64,000 nt of DNA from Candidatus Hadarchaeales archaeon (GCA_038736355.1 JAVYML010000002.1:248001-312000); one strand, 5' to 3'; shown: positions 51,137-60,249, counted from the stretch's first letter. Program-made: numbers and translations. Notes: generated by a model from the sequence alone, not told the origin.

Positions 51137-51184
51137 GCTCTCCCCAAGCCAACCTTTCTGAAAGAGGTTCAAATAAAGCTTTTC

Positions 51185-51679
51185 TCAGTATCGCCTCCAA
51201 ACCGACAAAGACAACCATCCTAGGTTGGGTACCACTCCCACCACTTTTCCCCTTACCATTTCAAAGGAAATGGGGGGATCGGGGGACATGTTGGCATCAC
51301 CTTTAGGAATGAAAATCGTACCATTTTCGAGAATGGCCAAGATCCTATGGACCACGGGTATCGTTTTGGAACTTCGCTGGTAAACCACCACATCACCCAC
51401 TTTCAGCTCAGAGGGAGAATCAACCCCTTTCACCACCACCAAGTCTCCCTTTTCAAATCCTTTCTGAAGGGGGAAACGACGGGTGTTTTCTCCCCTTTGT
51501 TCGTAAACCTCTCTCCAACTTTCGTCGTAATGTTTCATGCTATCGGAGATCACGGGCATGAGAGGGGTTTCAGAATTAAAAACCAGCATCAGAATACCTT
51601 GATAGGCGAAGTAAAGGCTTCCGAGTAGCAGAAAAAAGGAGAGGATGGAAAAAAGGGATCCCTTGGAAAGAGAAGTCAT
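51185..51679 (-). CDS. Signal peptidase I-like membrane protease (S26 family, Sec11 type)
   Basis: A 164-residue protein with an N-terminal membrane helix (SILSFFLLLGSLYFAYQGILM). The catalytic serine lies in MPVISDSMKH and the histidine in IPVVHRILA, with a later PKGDAN. This is the Ser-His arrangement of archaeal/ER signal peptidases. There is an extra loop (YDESWREVYEQRGENTRR) after the serine. It would cleave secretory signal peptides outside the membrane. Confidence 0.85.
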   Translation of the reverse strand: MTSLSKGSLFSILSFFLLLGSLYFAYQGILMLVFNSETPLMPVISDSMKHYDESWREVYEQRGENTRRFPLQKGFEKGDLVVVKGVDSPSELKVGDVVVYQRSSKTIPVVHRILAILENGTIFIPKGDANMSPDPPISFEMVRGKVVGVVPNLGWLSLSVWRRY

Positions 51680-51682
51680 CCT

Positions 51683-52282
51683 TTAGCCTCCTCTCACACT
51701 TTCTCCCCTAGCTATGCCCGTGGCTATAAGATGGGCCACCCTTAGGGGTTCGGGAATGAGTCCGTGTGTAACCGTGCGGCTGAGAATCTCCTCTGCGTCC
51801 TCCCTCTTGATCCCACAAAACTGCATGTAAATCCTCCCCCCTCCTATTCCCACCTGATAGATCCTTCCCGCTCTCTTCATCTTCCTCCACCTTTCCTTCC
51901 ATTCCGGAAGATTTTTGAGGGCCTTCTCCACTTTCTTCAAATCCGGTTTCTTCCTCGTCACCACCACCACGGGAAGTCCGGTACGCTCAAAGATTTCCCT
52001 TATATCCAGAACGTTGAACCCCGCCACCGTTATTCCTTCGCTCATTATTACCCTAAGCTGATCCTTGTGTCTGCTCTTGTTAACCATCTCCACTAGCTTT
52101 TCCGTGGCATCCATCCCGTCCTTTTCCACCATAGTACTCAACACCCCCTCGAGTTGTTCCTTCCCCCTCATCACCACCCCTACCAGCAAAACCTTCCCAT
52201 CGGTCCTGGGCTTGAAAGGCCCATCGTCTACCCCCAAAACTCTTATCTCCGGCTTGATCTTCCAGAATTTCACGCACTTCAA
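51683..52282 (-). CDS. DUF99 family protein
   Basis: A 199-residue archaeal protein with the family start KPEIRVLGVDDGPFKP and VLLVGVVMRG, ITVAGFNVLDI and GLPVVVVTRKKPD. The fold resembles endonuclease V, but the function is not established. It overlaps rpoL by 4 bases and precedes the signal peptidase gene. Confidence 0.88.
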   Translation of the reverse strand: MKCVKFWKIKPEIRVLGVDDGPFKPRTDGKVLLVGVVMRGKEQLEGVLSTMVEKDGMDATEKLVEMVNKSRHKDQLRVIMSEGITVAGFNVLDIREIFERTGLPVVVVTRKKPDLKKVEKALKNLPEWKERWRKMKRAGRIYQVGIGGGRIYMQFCGIKREDAEEILSRTVTHGLIPEPLRVAHLIATGIARGESVRGG

Positions 52283-52572
52283 GAGTGCACCTTGAAGCTG
52301 TCGAGCTCAGTTTTGAACTTTTCTTCCAACTTCTCCAATTTTCCTTCCAAACGTTTCAGGGCCTTCAAAAGTGCTTCTTCCGGTTTTCCCTTCTTTACCC
52401 TCAGATAGAACTCCGGTTGAGAAAGGAGGGGATGCTCAATCCTGTAAGCCGCTGCCTCCACGTTTTCATCCTCATACATTTCCTTCCTCAGCAGGTTACA
52501 TAGAGTATGGTCTTCTCCCACCACTTTGAAGCGCAGGGTCCTTCCTTCCTTTTCTACCTCTTCCACCTTCAT
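52279..52572 (-). CDS. rpoL: RNA polymerase subunit L (Rpb11-like)
   Basis: A 97-residue subunit with the EDHTLCNLLRKEMYEDENVEAAAYRIEHP-like core; here GEDHTLCNLLRKEMY and YRIEHPLLSQPEFYL are visible. It pairs with RpoD in the assembly platform. It overlaps both neighbours by 4 bases. Confidence 0.96.
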   Translation of the reverse strand: MKVEEVEKEGRTLRFKVVGEDHTLCNLLRKEMYEDENVEAAAYRIEHPLLSQPEFYLRVKKGKPEEALLKALKRLEGKLEKLEEKFKTELDSFKVHS

Positions 52573-52790
52573 CCTTCTTCCTCCCTGAGTCCCTTCAACA
52601 TTTTTCCTATTTCTTCCCTAGCCCTTTTTATTTCCTCCTTTGAGCCCCTTATTCCCAAGGTTACGTGGACTCCCCTCACCTCCGCTTCCATCTCATAATT
52701 CAACTCGCTCAGTCTCTGCATGAACTCCACGGCTTCAGAAGGGTCCTTCAGGACCATGGTAAAAACTTTTTTGGTTTTCACTCCCCCCAA
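52569..52790 (-). CDS. Small unidentified protein between rpoL and csl4
   Basis: Seventy-three residues of beta-alpha pattern (KVFTMVLKDPSEAVEFMQRL, VRGVHVTLGIRGSKEEIKRA). The size and position could suggest a KEOPS Pcc1-like or stress-related protein, but I see no decisive motif and assign none. It overlaps csl4 by 13 bases and rpoL by 4, so it is certainly part of the operon. Confidence 0.7.
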   Translation of the reverse strand: MGGVKTKKVFTMVLKDPSEAVEFMQRLSELNYEMEAEVRGVHVTLGIRGSKEEIKRAREEIGKMLKGLREEEG

Positions 52791-53371
52791 GGATCTCCCC
52801 TTCCATAATCGTTAGCCAGCTTCCTGAATTCCACCCTTTTGCACACCGGACACCTCAGTTTTCCCATTTTCAGGTTCTCCACCTTTAAGATGGTATTGCA
52901 GTTGAAGCACTTGGCCAAAATCACTCCCAAATCATCCTCGGCAGTTGAAAGCTGGATTATCTCCCTTCCTACCTCCCCCACTTTGGCCCTCACGATATCT
53001 CCAACCCTAAATTTCTTTTCCAAGTCCCTCACGTATCCCTTACTAACTTTTGAAACATGGAGGATACCAAGCTTAGGCGGGGGCAATTGTCTGTTTTCAT
53101 TCCTCCTGAGGCTCTCTATGATTATTTCCACCCTCTGCGGGCCCACATCCTCCACCTCCCCAAGCACGATGTCTCCACGCTTCAAAACTGGAGGTGAACT
53201 CTTCGGAATCACCGAAATCTTTCTCGTCCTCAAGTCCACGAGCACCAATCCAGCGCAGGAAGCGTACACCTTTCCTCCCTCCTCATAGACTCCCTCCCCC
53301 GGCAGAAATTCCTCCACCGTAGAGAGGAAAGTTCCAGGCACCACGAAGGTTCCCGTTTTAATCTCCTCCAT
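52778..53371 (-). CDS. csl4: Exosome RNA-binding subunit Csl4
   Basis: About 197 residues from ATG 53371 (MEEIKTGTFVVPGTFL); an earlier in-frame start overlaps dph2. The N-terminal domain is followed by an S1 domain (GDIVLGEVEDVGPQRVEI, GYVRDLEKKFRVGDIVRAKV) and a C-terminal zinc ribbon (CFNCNTIL and CPVCKR). It caps the archaeal RNA exosome. The zinc ribbon is followed by a short acidic/Gly tail. Confidence 0.93.
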   Translation of the reverse strand: MEEIKTGTFVVPGTFLSTVEEFLPGEGVYEEGGKVYASCAGLVLVDLRTRKISVIPKSSPPVLKRGDIVLGEVEDVGPQRVEIIIESLRRNENRQLPPPKLGILHVSKVSKGYVRDLEKKFRVGDIVRAKVGEVGREIIQLSTAEDDLGVILAKCFNCNTILKVENLKMGKLRCPVCKRVEFRKLANDYGRGDPWGE

Positions 53372-53396
53372 GGTCACCACCACTTGAGCTTGAAAG

Positions 53397-54395
53397 TTAA
53401 AAATCACTCGCTTCCACAGAATCTAACCTGTATTCTACCTCCTCTCCCAGGAGCAGGAGGAGTTCGGGAGGGGTAAGCATGGGGAGCTCGAATCTGAGAG
53501 CATCGTCCAACGGTATCCTGGGGCATGCCACACAAACAGCTGCCTCTATTCCCAAATCCCGCAAGACTTCCGGCTTTATCTCGTCTGCCACCACCTTCAC
53601 CACCTCTTTCCCAGCCTTTTTCAGTTTTTCACAAAGGGTTTCCGCCAACCTGAACCTAGCCTGACCGGGTTTAGTGCTCACCACCACACCGAAGAAAGAA
53701 CTGGTGGCTGCCTTTGCCATCACTCCCTTTCTCTTCCTTAAGAAATCTACGGCTGAATCCATCCTCTCCCATTTTCCGCTGAGTGGATCCACCGCCAAAA
53801 CGGGCTTTCCGGTGGCGAGATGCACGCCCAAGGGATGAAACCTCCCCGTTCCAAAGTAGAGAAAACTTTCTACCTCCTTTGCCACTGAAAGAGCCGAAGT
53901 GAAATCACAACCCAAGATTTGCCCCTCATATCTTGTCCTTTTTCCGGGACCTCCCACCAACGGATGAAAACCGAGGGAGACCAAGGTTTCCAACACCTTG
54001 GAAAGGAAATCCACATGCTGCACGGTGGTGACTATTCCCACTCTTTTTCCTTCCTCTTCCCTCATTGCCTCAACAATATGTTCCACGGGATCCACCTTCA
54101 TCCTCGCCTCTACGAAGAGAACGGGAAGAGAGGAAGAAAGACCCATATCGGAATGACCATAATGCAATAGGGCTTCTGCCCCCGCTTTCAGGGCTTCCTT
54201 TTCAGCCAGGTCACAAGCCCCGTAGCAGCTTCCTCCCAGGAAAATTCCCTCCACTCCTTCTTCCTTAAGAAGCTCCCCTATCTTCCATGCATACTTTCGC
54301 AACCCCTCGGGGAGTTGTACCGCTACCTTCCTTATCCCTTTAGATCTAAGAAACTTCCTCACCCTTTCCTCTTCCAAGTCGTACTCTTCCTTCAA
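53397..54395 (-). CDS. dph2: Diphthamide synthesis 4Fe-4S enzyme Dph2
   Basis: A 332-residue noncanonical radical SAM enzyme that transfers the 3-amino-3-carboxypropyl group to EF-2 histidine. The three cluster cysteines are in GGSCYGACDLAE, ILGCDFTSA and VACPRIPLDD. A Dph6-like ligase, for a later step of the same modification, lies at 61.5-62.2 kb. The gene overlaps the PhoU-like gene by 4 bases. Confidence 0.93.
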   Translation of the reverse strand: MKEEYDLEEERVRKFLRSKGIRKVAVQLPEGLRKYAWKIGELLKEEGVEGIFLGGSCYGACDLAEKEALKAGAEALLHYGHSDMGLSSSLPVLFVEARMKVDPVEHIVEAMREEEGKRVGIVTTVQHVDFLSKVLETLVSLGFHPLVGGPGKRTRYEGQILGCDFTSALSVAKEVESFLYFGTGRFHPLGVHLATGKPVLAVDPLSGKWERMDSAVDFLRKRKGVMAKAATSSFFGVVVSTKPGQARFRLAETLCEKLKKAGKEVVKVVADEIKPEVLRDLGIEAAVCVACPRIPLDDALRFELPMLTPPELLLLLGEEVEYRLDSVEASDF

Positions 54396-55414
54396 CTCTG
54401 CTCCTCCACCATTTTGAAAGCGTTTAGGTTGAGGACTATTTCGGCTATATCGCTCCCATATTCCCCTATCCTACGCAGGCTTTCGATGATCAATCTAAGG
54501 GCGAGCAGATCCTCTCCTTTCACCCTCCTCAAAACTTCCCTTATTACCCTCTCCTCCGCACTCAAGATCTCCTCCCTTTTCTCCATGACCTTCTCCGCCT
54601 TCAGATAATCCCCTTCAAAAAGGGCGTTCACGGCATCCTCGAAAACGGAGAAGGCAACTTTTTCCATTTCCTTCATGCTCCTCACCACTTCCACGGGTAC
54701 CTCTTCCTTCAGCTGTAACAAATTCTGGGCTACCAAAGCTAGGTGGTCGGATACCCTTTCCACGATCTTGGTGACAATTCTATAGCCCAGACATTCCCTC
54801 CCACTCTCCAGTCCTATTTCCTTGATGAGCCGAGGATCCTCCACCGCCGATTTTAGCTGCCTTATGATATACATCCCAAACCTATCCACTTCATCATCCC
54901 TAACCACCACATCTTTCGCCAATTCCTTGTTCCTACTTTCAAATGCTTCCATCACATCTTCCCTCATGCTCATGGCGATGAGGTACATCCTCTTCAGGGC
55001 ATCCTTCACGGGGAGTTCGGGGTAACTCATGAGCACTTGAAGAACTATTTCTCCTGGCAAATCCGTGATTATTTCCATTCCCACCAGCTTCGTCCTCACG
55101 AAGTTCTTCAGCACTTCCCTTTGAGCGGGGGAAATCCTTCCCTCCTTGGCCTTCAGCCTTATCACGTTACATCCCACTAAGTAGAGAGAAATTACCCTTC
55201 TAGCCAAAGCATTGGGACTCTCGTCAGGAGAAACTTTCACCACCACCTCACTTTTCTCCCTCTTCTTCGGAGAAAGGAAAACCACAAGCGAACCATCCCT
55301 TTTCTCCATCTCCACCTCGTCCCCCTCTTTTATCCCCATCTCCACAACCCATCGCTTGGGGAGGGAAAGGATGTAGGTGGATCCACCTGTGAGTTGAATC
55401 TTGCGCTTCTCCAT
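54392..55414 (-). CDS. AbrB-PhoU regulator, first gene of the superoperon
   Basis: A 340-residue protein. Residues 1-50 are an AbrB/SpoVT DNA-binding domain (RKIQLTGGSTYILSLPKRWV, GIKEGDEVEMEKR). Residues about 110-335 hold two PhoU helical bundles (DDEVDRFGMYIIRQL, ESLRRIGEYGSDIAEI). Such fusions are archaeal phosphate regulators. It is divergent from the PiT transporter over a 75-base promoter region, so it probably senses phosphate and controls the transporter, and perhaps its own long operon. Confidence 0.9.
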   Translation of the reverse strand: MEKRKIQLTGGSTYILSLPKRWVVEMGIKEGDEVEMEKRDGSLVVFLSPKKREKSEVVVKVSPDESPNALARRVISLYLVGCNVIRLKAKEGRISPAQREVLKNFVRTKLVGMEIITDLPGEIVLQVLMSYPELPVKDALKRMYLIAMSMREDVMEAFESRNKELAKDVVVRDDEVDRFGMYIIRQLKSAVEDPRLIKEIGLESGRECLGYRIVTKIVERVSDHLALVAQNLLQLKEEVPVEVVRSMKEMEKVAFSVFEDAVNALFEGDYLKAEKVMEKREEILSAEERVIREVLRRVKGEDLLALRLIIESLRRIGEYGSDIAEIVLNLNAFKMVEEQS

Positions 55415-55436
55415 ATTCCTTCATATTTCTATTTAG

Positions 55437-55448
55437 AGGTATATAAAG
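55437..55448 (-). promoter_or_regulatory. Promoter of the PhoU-to-RHH superoperon
   Basis: CTTTATATACCT on the minus strand, centred about 28 bases before ATG 55414. It is the only clear promoter seen ahead of the superoperon genes. Confidence 0.6.
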
Positions 55449-55460
55449 ATGGGCAATAAA

Positions 55461-55470
55461 TCTATATAAG
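55461..55470 (+). promoter_or_regulatory. Promoter of the PiT phosphate transporter
   Basis: TCTATATAAG, centred 25 bases before ATG 55490, predicting a leaderless mRNA. It lies 20 bases from the oppositely directed PhoU promoter, so one bound regulator could cover both. Confidence 0.65.
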
Positions 55471-55489
55471 AGGAAGAAAAACAGAAGAA

Positions 55490-56686
55490 ATGCCTGAACT
55501 CCTTCTCCTATATGGAGCTAGCTTAGCATTGGCCTTTTACATGGCCTGGGGTCTAGGAGCAAACGATGCCGCCAACCCCTGCAATTGCGTGGTGGGGGCA
55601 GGGGTTTATTCCGTGCGCAAGGCCCTTTACACCTTCGTACTCTTTTCCACCCTGGGAGGAATCCTCTTCGGATCCTTCGTCATGAAGACCTTCGATCGAG
55701 GATTGATCCACAGAGAACAGTTCGAAACTGGCACACTGGTGTTGGGGAGTTTATGTGCTGCACTGGCCGGATGTTTGTGGGTGACCTTCAGCACCTGGAT
55801 GGGGATGCCCGTTTCTACCACTCACTCCGTCCTAGGAGGTGTCCTCGGTTTTGCCCTCGCCACGGGTGCTCCCATTCGATGGAGTGTCGCCAAGAAAGCC
55901 TTTCTGAGCATTCCCCTCTCCCCCCTGGTGGCAATGGTATTGGCGGCAGCCCTTTTCTTCCTCCTCCGAAGGTATTTTGGAAGACCTAGAAGGAAACTCT
56001 CCAACCTCCTCCTGTTTTCCCTTCTCTATCTTCCCCTCTTCCTGACGCTCTTCCTCTCCCTCTTCCTCGGTATCCTCAAATGGGGATGGGAAAGATCCCT
56101 TTACTTCACCCTTCTTTGTTCCTCCCTCTGTCTCTTCCCCCTTCTCCTCTGGGTAAGGGAGGCGGAGGGAGTGGAGTTGTCTTCCAAGCTTTTAATCATC
56201 GTCCACTTCCTCAGCGCCTTCGCCTTTGGAGCCAACGACATGGCCAACGCCACAGGTGTGTTTATCACCCCCACCGAACGCGTGGTGGGTTTGCCCACCA
56301 CCTCCACCATGTTCTTCCTATCCTTGATGGGTGCGGTCGGGATTGCCCTAGGAGCTTTCAGCTGGGGATACAAAGTGATAGATACAGCGGGTTACAAGGT
56401 TTGCAGGCTCAATCCCCTCACCGGACTGGCTGCCGAATATTCCCAGGCCTTCACCGTTCTGGTTTTCACCACCATCCCCGCCCTCCTCTGGAAGTTCGGC
56501 ATTCCCATTTCCACCTCCATCTCCAATATAGGAACCGTGATAGGGGTGGGATTGGCCATGGGAGGGATTGGAGCCATCAACCGCAGGACGACGATCAAGA
56601 TCCTCCTCTTTTGGATCCTCACCATACCATGTGCTGCTTTATTAAGTGCCGGTCTATTTAAGTTGGCCAAAGTGGTGGTGGCATGA
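55490..56686 (+). CDS. pit: PiT-family inorganic phosphate transporter
   Basis: A 398-residue membrane protein with about ten helices. The two inverted family signatures are GLGANDAANPCNCVVGAGV near the N terminus and FAFGANDMANATGVFITP in the second half. It carries phosphate in symport with H+ or Na+. The stop overlaps the start of the DUF47 gene by 4 bases (ATGA). Confidence 0.95.
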   Translation: MPELLLLYGASLALAFYMAWGLGANDAANPCNCVVGAGVYSVRKALYTFVLFSTLGGILFGSFVMKTFDRGLIHREQFETGTLVLGSLCAALAGCLWVTFSTWMGMPVSTTHSVLGGVLGFALATGAPIRWSVAKKAFLSIPLSPLVAMVLAAALFFLLRRYFGRPRRKLSNLLLFSLLYLPLFLTLFLSLFLGILKWGWERSLYFTLLCSSLCLFPLLLWVREAEGVELSSKLLIIVHFLSAFAFGANDMANATGVFITPTERVVGLPTTSTMFFLSLMGAVGIALGAFSWGYKVIDTAGYKVCRLNPLTGLAAEYSQAFTVLVFTTIPALLWKFGIPISTSISNIGTVIGVGLAMGGIGAINRRTTIKILLFWILTIPCAALLSAGLFKLAKVVVA

Positions 56687-57363
56687 GAGGAGGTGGACCT
56701 CTTCTTTGGATAGGAAAGGGACGTGAAACGGAAGTGCTGAAGAGATGCGATGATCACATGAAAAGGGTAGTGGAGACCGTGGTGGAAATGGACAAAGCCT
56801 TTCAGGCGGCTTGCTCTCTGAAAGGAAGGAAGGAGGTGGAGAAAGCCTTCAACAAAGTTTTCGCAAAGGAGAAAGAGGCGGATGAGGTGAAGAAGGAAAT
56901 CCTAGAGGATTTGGCCAAGAAGCTCTTTCAGCCCATCAACAGGGACGAAATAATAAGATTGGTGATGACGGCGGACGATGTGGCTTCCAATGCCAAGGCT
57001 GCTGCCAGAAAGCTCACCTTCCTAGACCCTGCTGAGCTACCGAAGGACTTGAGGAAGCTCTTCTCCCAGTTTTCTTTAAGAGTGGTGGAAATTTCCAAGA
57101 CTATGTATAAGAATTTCCTCGCCCTCACCCAAAATCCCTCCTCCGCCATCAAAGTTTCCCATGAGGTGGAAAGGATGGAGGAAGAAATAGACGACTTCAG
57201 GGGAGAGAAACTCATACCCAAGATGCTGGAATGGCAAAGGGTCAACAAAAACCTGAGTTCTTCCCTCCTTCTGAAGGAAATTGCCGACAACTTGGAGGAG
57301 GTAGCCGACAGATGCGAGGACGTAAGCGATCTCATCAGGTATATTGCCCTAAGCCATCTTTGA
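56683..57363 (+). CDS. DUF47/PhoU-like accessory protein of PiT
   Basis: A 226-residue all-helical protein of the PitA-associated DUF47 family (related to PhoU), with NRDEIIRLVMTADDVASNAKAAAR and KEIADNLEEVADRCEDVSDLIRY. It is translated with the transporter and probably gates or regulates it. Confidence 0.92.
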   Translation: MRGGGPLLWIGKGRETEVLKRCDDHMKRVVETVVEMDKAFQAACSLKGRKEVEKAFNKVFAKEKEADEVKKEILEDLAKKLFQPINRDEIIRLVMTADDVASNAKAAARKLTFLDPAELPKDLRKLFSQFSLRVVEISKTMYKNFLALTQNPSSAIKVSHEVERMEEEIDDFRGEKLIPKMLEWQRVNKNLSSSLLLKEIADNLEEVADRCEDVSDLIRYIALSHL

Positions 57364-57367
57364 GTCC

Positions 57368-58693
57368 TTGAGACCCGAGGATCTCCGCTGGTTGAAGGAA
57401 GTTCTGCCCGCTCCGCTCTTGGAGGGGATAACGGGTGTTCACCTCCGGAGATCGGGCTTCCTCTGCCTCTCCTGCAGGGGGAGGGGTTTTTGTGGCAAAC
57501 CCAAATGTCCCGTCCTCCTGAGGGCAGAGGCCTTGGCAAAGACCGGGAAAAAACTTTCCTCCAGGATTTGGGGTTCCTCCCCTCCCTCCGTTTTCGTGGG
57601 GAGGCTGGGATATCCCAAAGTGTATGTGGGACCCATGCTCCCCCCCTATCTGGGAGACACTTCCCTCCTGGATACCCCTGAGAACTGGACGGACAAAAGC
57701 GTGGAGGAAATCGTGGCTTTCCGCTCTTCTCTGGTCAGGGGAAAGAAGAGGGAAAGGGTGGAGACGGCTAAAGTGGGAAGTAGACTCGTGGAGGTGCTCC
57801 AAGAGATGGCCATGGGGGAACAGCCCGTGGAAGCGGAAATCCTTTTGAGCAAACGACCCTCCAGCTTCCTCACCGTGGGAGAGGAGATACCCCCCATGGG
57901 ACCTTCCGCCCCATTGCGTGAACTGAAAATCTCATGCGTGAAAACCAATCGCATGATGGAGAGGGTCTTCTACGATGGTGACCTGAAGGCCCAAGAAGCG
58001 GTAATAGAGTTGTATCGAAGTGGAATACCCGTGAGTAAGATACAGCGTGCTTTCAGCATGGGTATCTTCGGTCTCAAGGAAAGGAGGAGACTGGTTCCCA
58101 CCCGATGGAGTATCACGGCCGTGGATTCCATCCTCTCGGAGGAGTTGGTGGAGGAACTCAAAGACTTCGATACCCTGGATGAATATCGGGTGTATTTCCT
58201 CCGCCATCACGACAATCTTTTCCTGGCCATCTTCATGCCGGAAAAATGGAGCTTCGACTGGATTGAGGGCTGGTTCCCCGGGACCACCTGGAATCCGGAG
58301 AGTGCCCCTTCCCCAGCCGTGATGGGCGATTGGGAACCATACGGGGGAAGAAAAACCTATCCCGAAATAGGGGGTTGCTACTATGCCTGCAGGCTGGCGG
58401 TTGCGGAGAAGTTGGTGGAGGAGAAAAAGCAGGCCTCCGTCCTCGTTTTGAGGGAAATCCATCCCGGCTTCCTCCTTCCCCTGGGAGTTTGGTTCGTTAG
58501 GGAAAGTGTGAGGAGGATGCTCCATACAAGACCGGAAATCTTCCAGACATTGGGAGAAGCCCTAGCATACGCCAGTACCAAGCTTACCATTCCCATGAGG
58601 GAATGGGTAAAACACAGCGGCCTCCTCAAGAGGTGTCTTTTCCAGAAAAAACTGGACTTCTGGAGGGAAGAGATACGGAAAGACTCGCAGTGA
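57368..58693 (+). CDS. nreA: DNA repair protein NreA
   Basis: A 441-residue archaeal Nre protein starting at TTG 57368, four bases after DUF47. The N-terminal zinc element is CLSCRGRGFCGKPKCP. Conserved segments include LGYPKVYVGPMLPP and GDWEPYGGRKTYPEIGGCYYA. NreA proteins act in repair of DNA damage through PCNA. Near the C terminus, QKKLDFW is a weak PIP-like match. Confidence 0.9.
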   Translation: MRPEDLRWLKEVLPAPLLEGITGVHLRRSGFLCLSCRGRGFCGKPKCPVLLRAEALAKTGKKLSSRIWGSSPPSVFVGRLGYPKVYVGPMLPPYLGDTSLLDTPENWTDKSVEEIVAFRSSLVRGKKRERVETAKVGSRLVEVLQEMAMGEQPVEAEILLSKRPSSFLTVGEEIPPMGPSAPLRELKISCVKTNRMMERVFYDGDLKAQEAVIELYRSGIPVSKIQRAFSMGIFGLKERRRLVPTRWSITAVDSILSEELVEELKDFDTLDEYRVYFLRHHDNLFLAIFMPEKWSFDWIEGWFPGTTWNPESAPSPAVMGDWEPYGGRKTYPEIGGCYYACRLAVAEKLVEEKKQASVLVLREIHPGFLLPLGVWFVRESVRRMLHTRPEIFQTLGEALAYASTKLTIPMREWVKHSGLLKRCLFQKKLDFWREEIRKDSQ

Positions 58694-59484
58694 GCGAAAT
58701 CAGGGTCAAAAATCTACTGAGCAGAACCAACCTTCCCGGCCTTTACTATTCCCTCAATCCCTACAGGGGCTGCCAGCATGCCTGCCTCTATTGTTACTCT
58801 CCAGCCGTCCTCAGGGAGAAAAGACCCTGGGGAAGGTTCGTGGAGGTAAAAGTCAACGCACTCGAAGTGTTGGAGAGGGAGGTGAGGGAAAAACCAAAAA
58901 AAATGGTGGGAATAGGAACGGTGACCGATCCTTACCAGCCTTTGGAGGCGAGGTTCAAACTCACGAGGGAGTGTCTCCGTATTCTCTCCGAACACGGTTT
59001 TCCCGTTTGCGTACAGACAAAATCCGACCTCATCCTCAGGGATGCCGATCTCCTCTCGGTGGGAAACTCAGAGGTGGGAGTAACCATCACCACCATGGAT
59101 GAGGAAATCGCCAGGATTCTGGAACCAAGGGCCAGCCCACCCAAGAGGAGGGCTAGGATACTGGAGGAATTTTCCTCCAGGGGGGTGACCACCTGGCTCT
59201 TCTTGGGTCCCCTCCTGCCCTCCCTCACCGACTCGGAGGAGGGAATAAGGGAAGTGGTGGAAGTGGCCGCTTCCACTCGAAGCCTAGTGATCTACGACAA
59301 ACTCAACTTGAAAAGGGGGGTGATGGAAAGATTGGGAAACGCCCTAAAGGAGCTTTCCCCGGAAAGCCTCAGGATCCTCCTCTCCCCCTCCCTCCGTTCG
59401 AAGAGCTGGAAGGAGGAAAGGGAAAGAGTGGAGAGGATATGCAGGGAAAAAGGGGTGAGATGCGAACCAGCCTTCTCAACCTAG
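58690..59484 (+). CDS. SplB-like radical SAM protein
   Basis: About 264 residues from GTG 58690, which overlaps the nreA stop as GTGA; an upstream ATG at 58603 is unlikely. The SAM cluster is CQHACLYC in NPYRGCQHACLYCYSP, the spore photoproduct lyase-related (COG1533) signature. VGIGTVTDPYQPLE is also typical. These archaeal proteins have unknown substrates. Coupling to NreA hints at DNA repair, which is inference. Confidence 0.87.
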   Translation: MSEIRVKNLLSRTNLPGLYYSLNPYRGCQHACLYCYSPAVLREKRPWGRFVEVKVNALEVLEREVREKPKKMVGIGTVTDPYQPLEARFKLTRECLRILSEHGFPVCVQTKSDLILRDADLLSVGNSEVGVTITTMDEEIARILEPRASPPKRRARILEEFSSRGVTTWLFLGPLLPSLTDSEEGIREVVEVAASTRSLVIYDKLNLKRGVMERLGNALKELSPESLRILLSPSLRSKSWKEERERVERICREKGVRCEPAFST

Positions 59485-60249
59485 CCTGAAACTTCTTTCT
59501 TCCAAGAGTGGAATTCCCTCCCTTCTCGCCTCTTCCTTCACTTTACACGCTATCTTCCCGACCTCTCCGACTTTCCCTATGATCCTCATCCTCGCTTGGA
59601 GTCTTCCAAAGAGGGGATATATCCCCACGACAACCCCCTCCTTCTTCTCCAGCTCTTCCGCCCATCCGCTCAATCTTGTCTCTTCCGAACCAAAAGTAAG
59701 CTCCACCACTTCCCTTTCTTCCCCTTTTCCCAGGAGGGGTTCCACCTCTTCTGCGAAAATCACCTTTAGCTCCACCGGCACACCGGGGAGGAGGAACAAT
59801 TCTGCCTCCCCCACGGGAAGTCTGATGCCGGGAGCCATACCCAGCCTGTTCCTGAGGATCTCTCCCCCTTCAGGTACCTGGCTCATCTTCATGATCCAAT
59901 CCACTCCCTTCAGCTCCACTCCCTTCCGGCGAAGTTTCTCCAGTTTCTCCTCCAGCTCCCTACGGGCTCCCTCGTGCTGAACCAGTCTTTTTCCCAGCTT
60001 CTTCGCCACTGCCTCCCTGGTCCTATCGTCCGGAGTACCGCCTAATCCGCCACATACGAAGACGAAATGGGAACCCTCCAACACCCATTCCAGCCCCCTC
60101 CCTATTTCTTCTTCGTTGTCCCCCACCACCCCTATTCTCTTCACCCTGAACCCGAGGGCGTTCAGCCTCCCCGCCAACCAAGAAGCGTTCTCCTCTTTAA
60201 CCGTCCCGTCTAGAATCTCATTCCCCACCACTAGAAGGGCACATTCCAT
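59476..60249 (-). CDS. CinA/MoaB-fold protein (molybdopterin-binding-like)
   Basis: A 257-residue member of the MoCF-biosynthesis/CinA N-terminal family. ALLVVGNEILDGTVKEENASWL, FVFVCGGLGGTPDDRTREAVA and MAPGIRLPVG are characteristic. Related CinA domains hydrolyse ADP-ribose-like nucleotides; no NMN-deamidase domain is present here. It overlaps the convergent SplB-like gene by 9 bases. Confidence 0.88.
   Translation of the reverse strand: MECALLVVGNEILDGTVKEENASWLAGRLNALGFRVKRIGVVGDNEEEIGRGLEWVLEGSHFVFVCGGLGGTPDDRTREAVAKKLGKRLVQHEGARRELEEKLEKLRRKGVELKGVDWIMKMSQVPEGGEILRNRLGMAPGIRLPVGEAELFLLPGVPVELKVIFAEEVEPLLGKGEEREVVELTFGSEETRLSGWAEELEKKEGVVVGIYPLFGRLQARMRIIGKVGEVGKIACKVKEEARREGIPLLEERSFRLG

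Noticed and set aside
52569-52790. KEOPS subunit Pcc1
   Set aside because: Only size and position suggest it; the conserved Pcc1 pattern is not convincing by eye.
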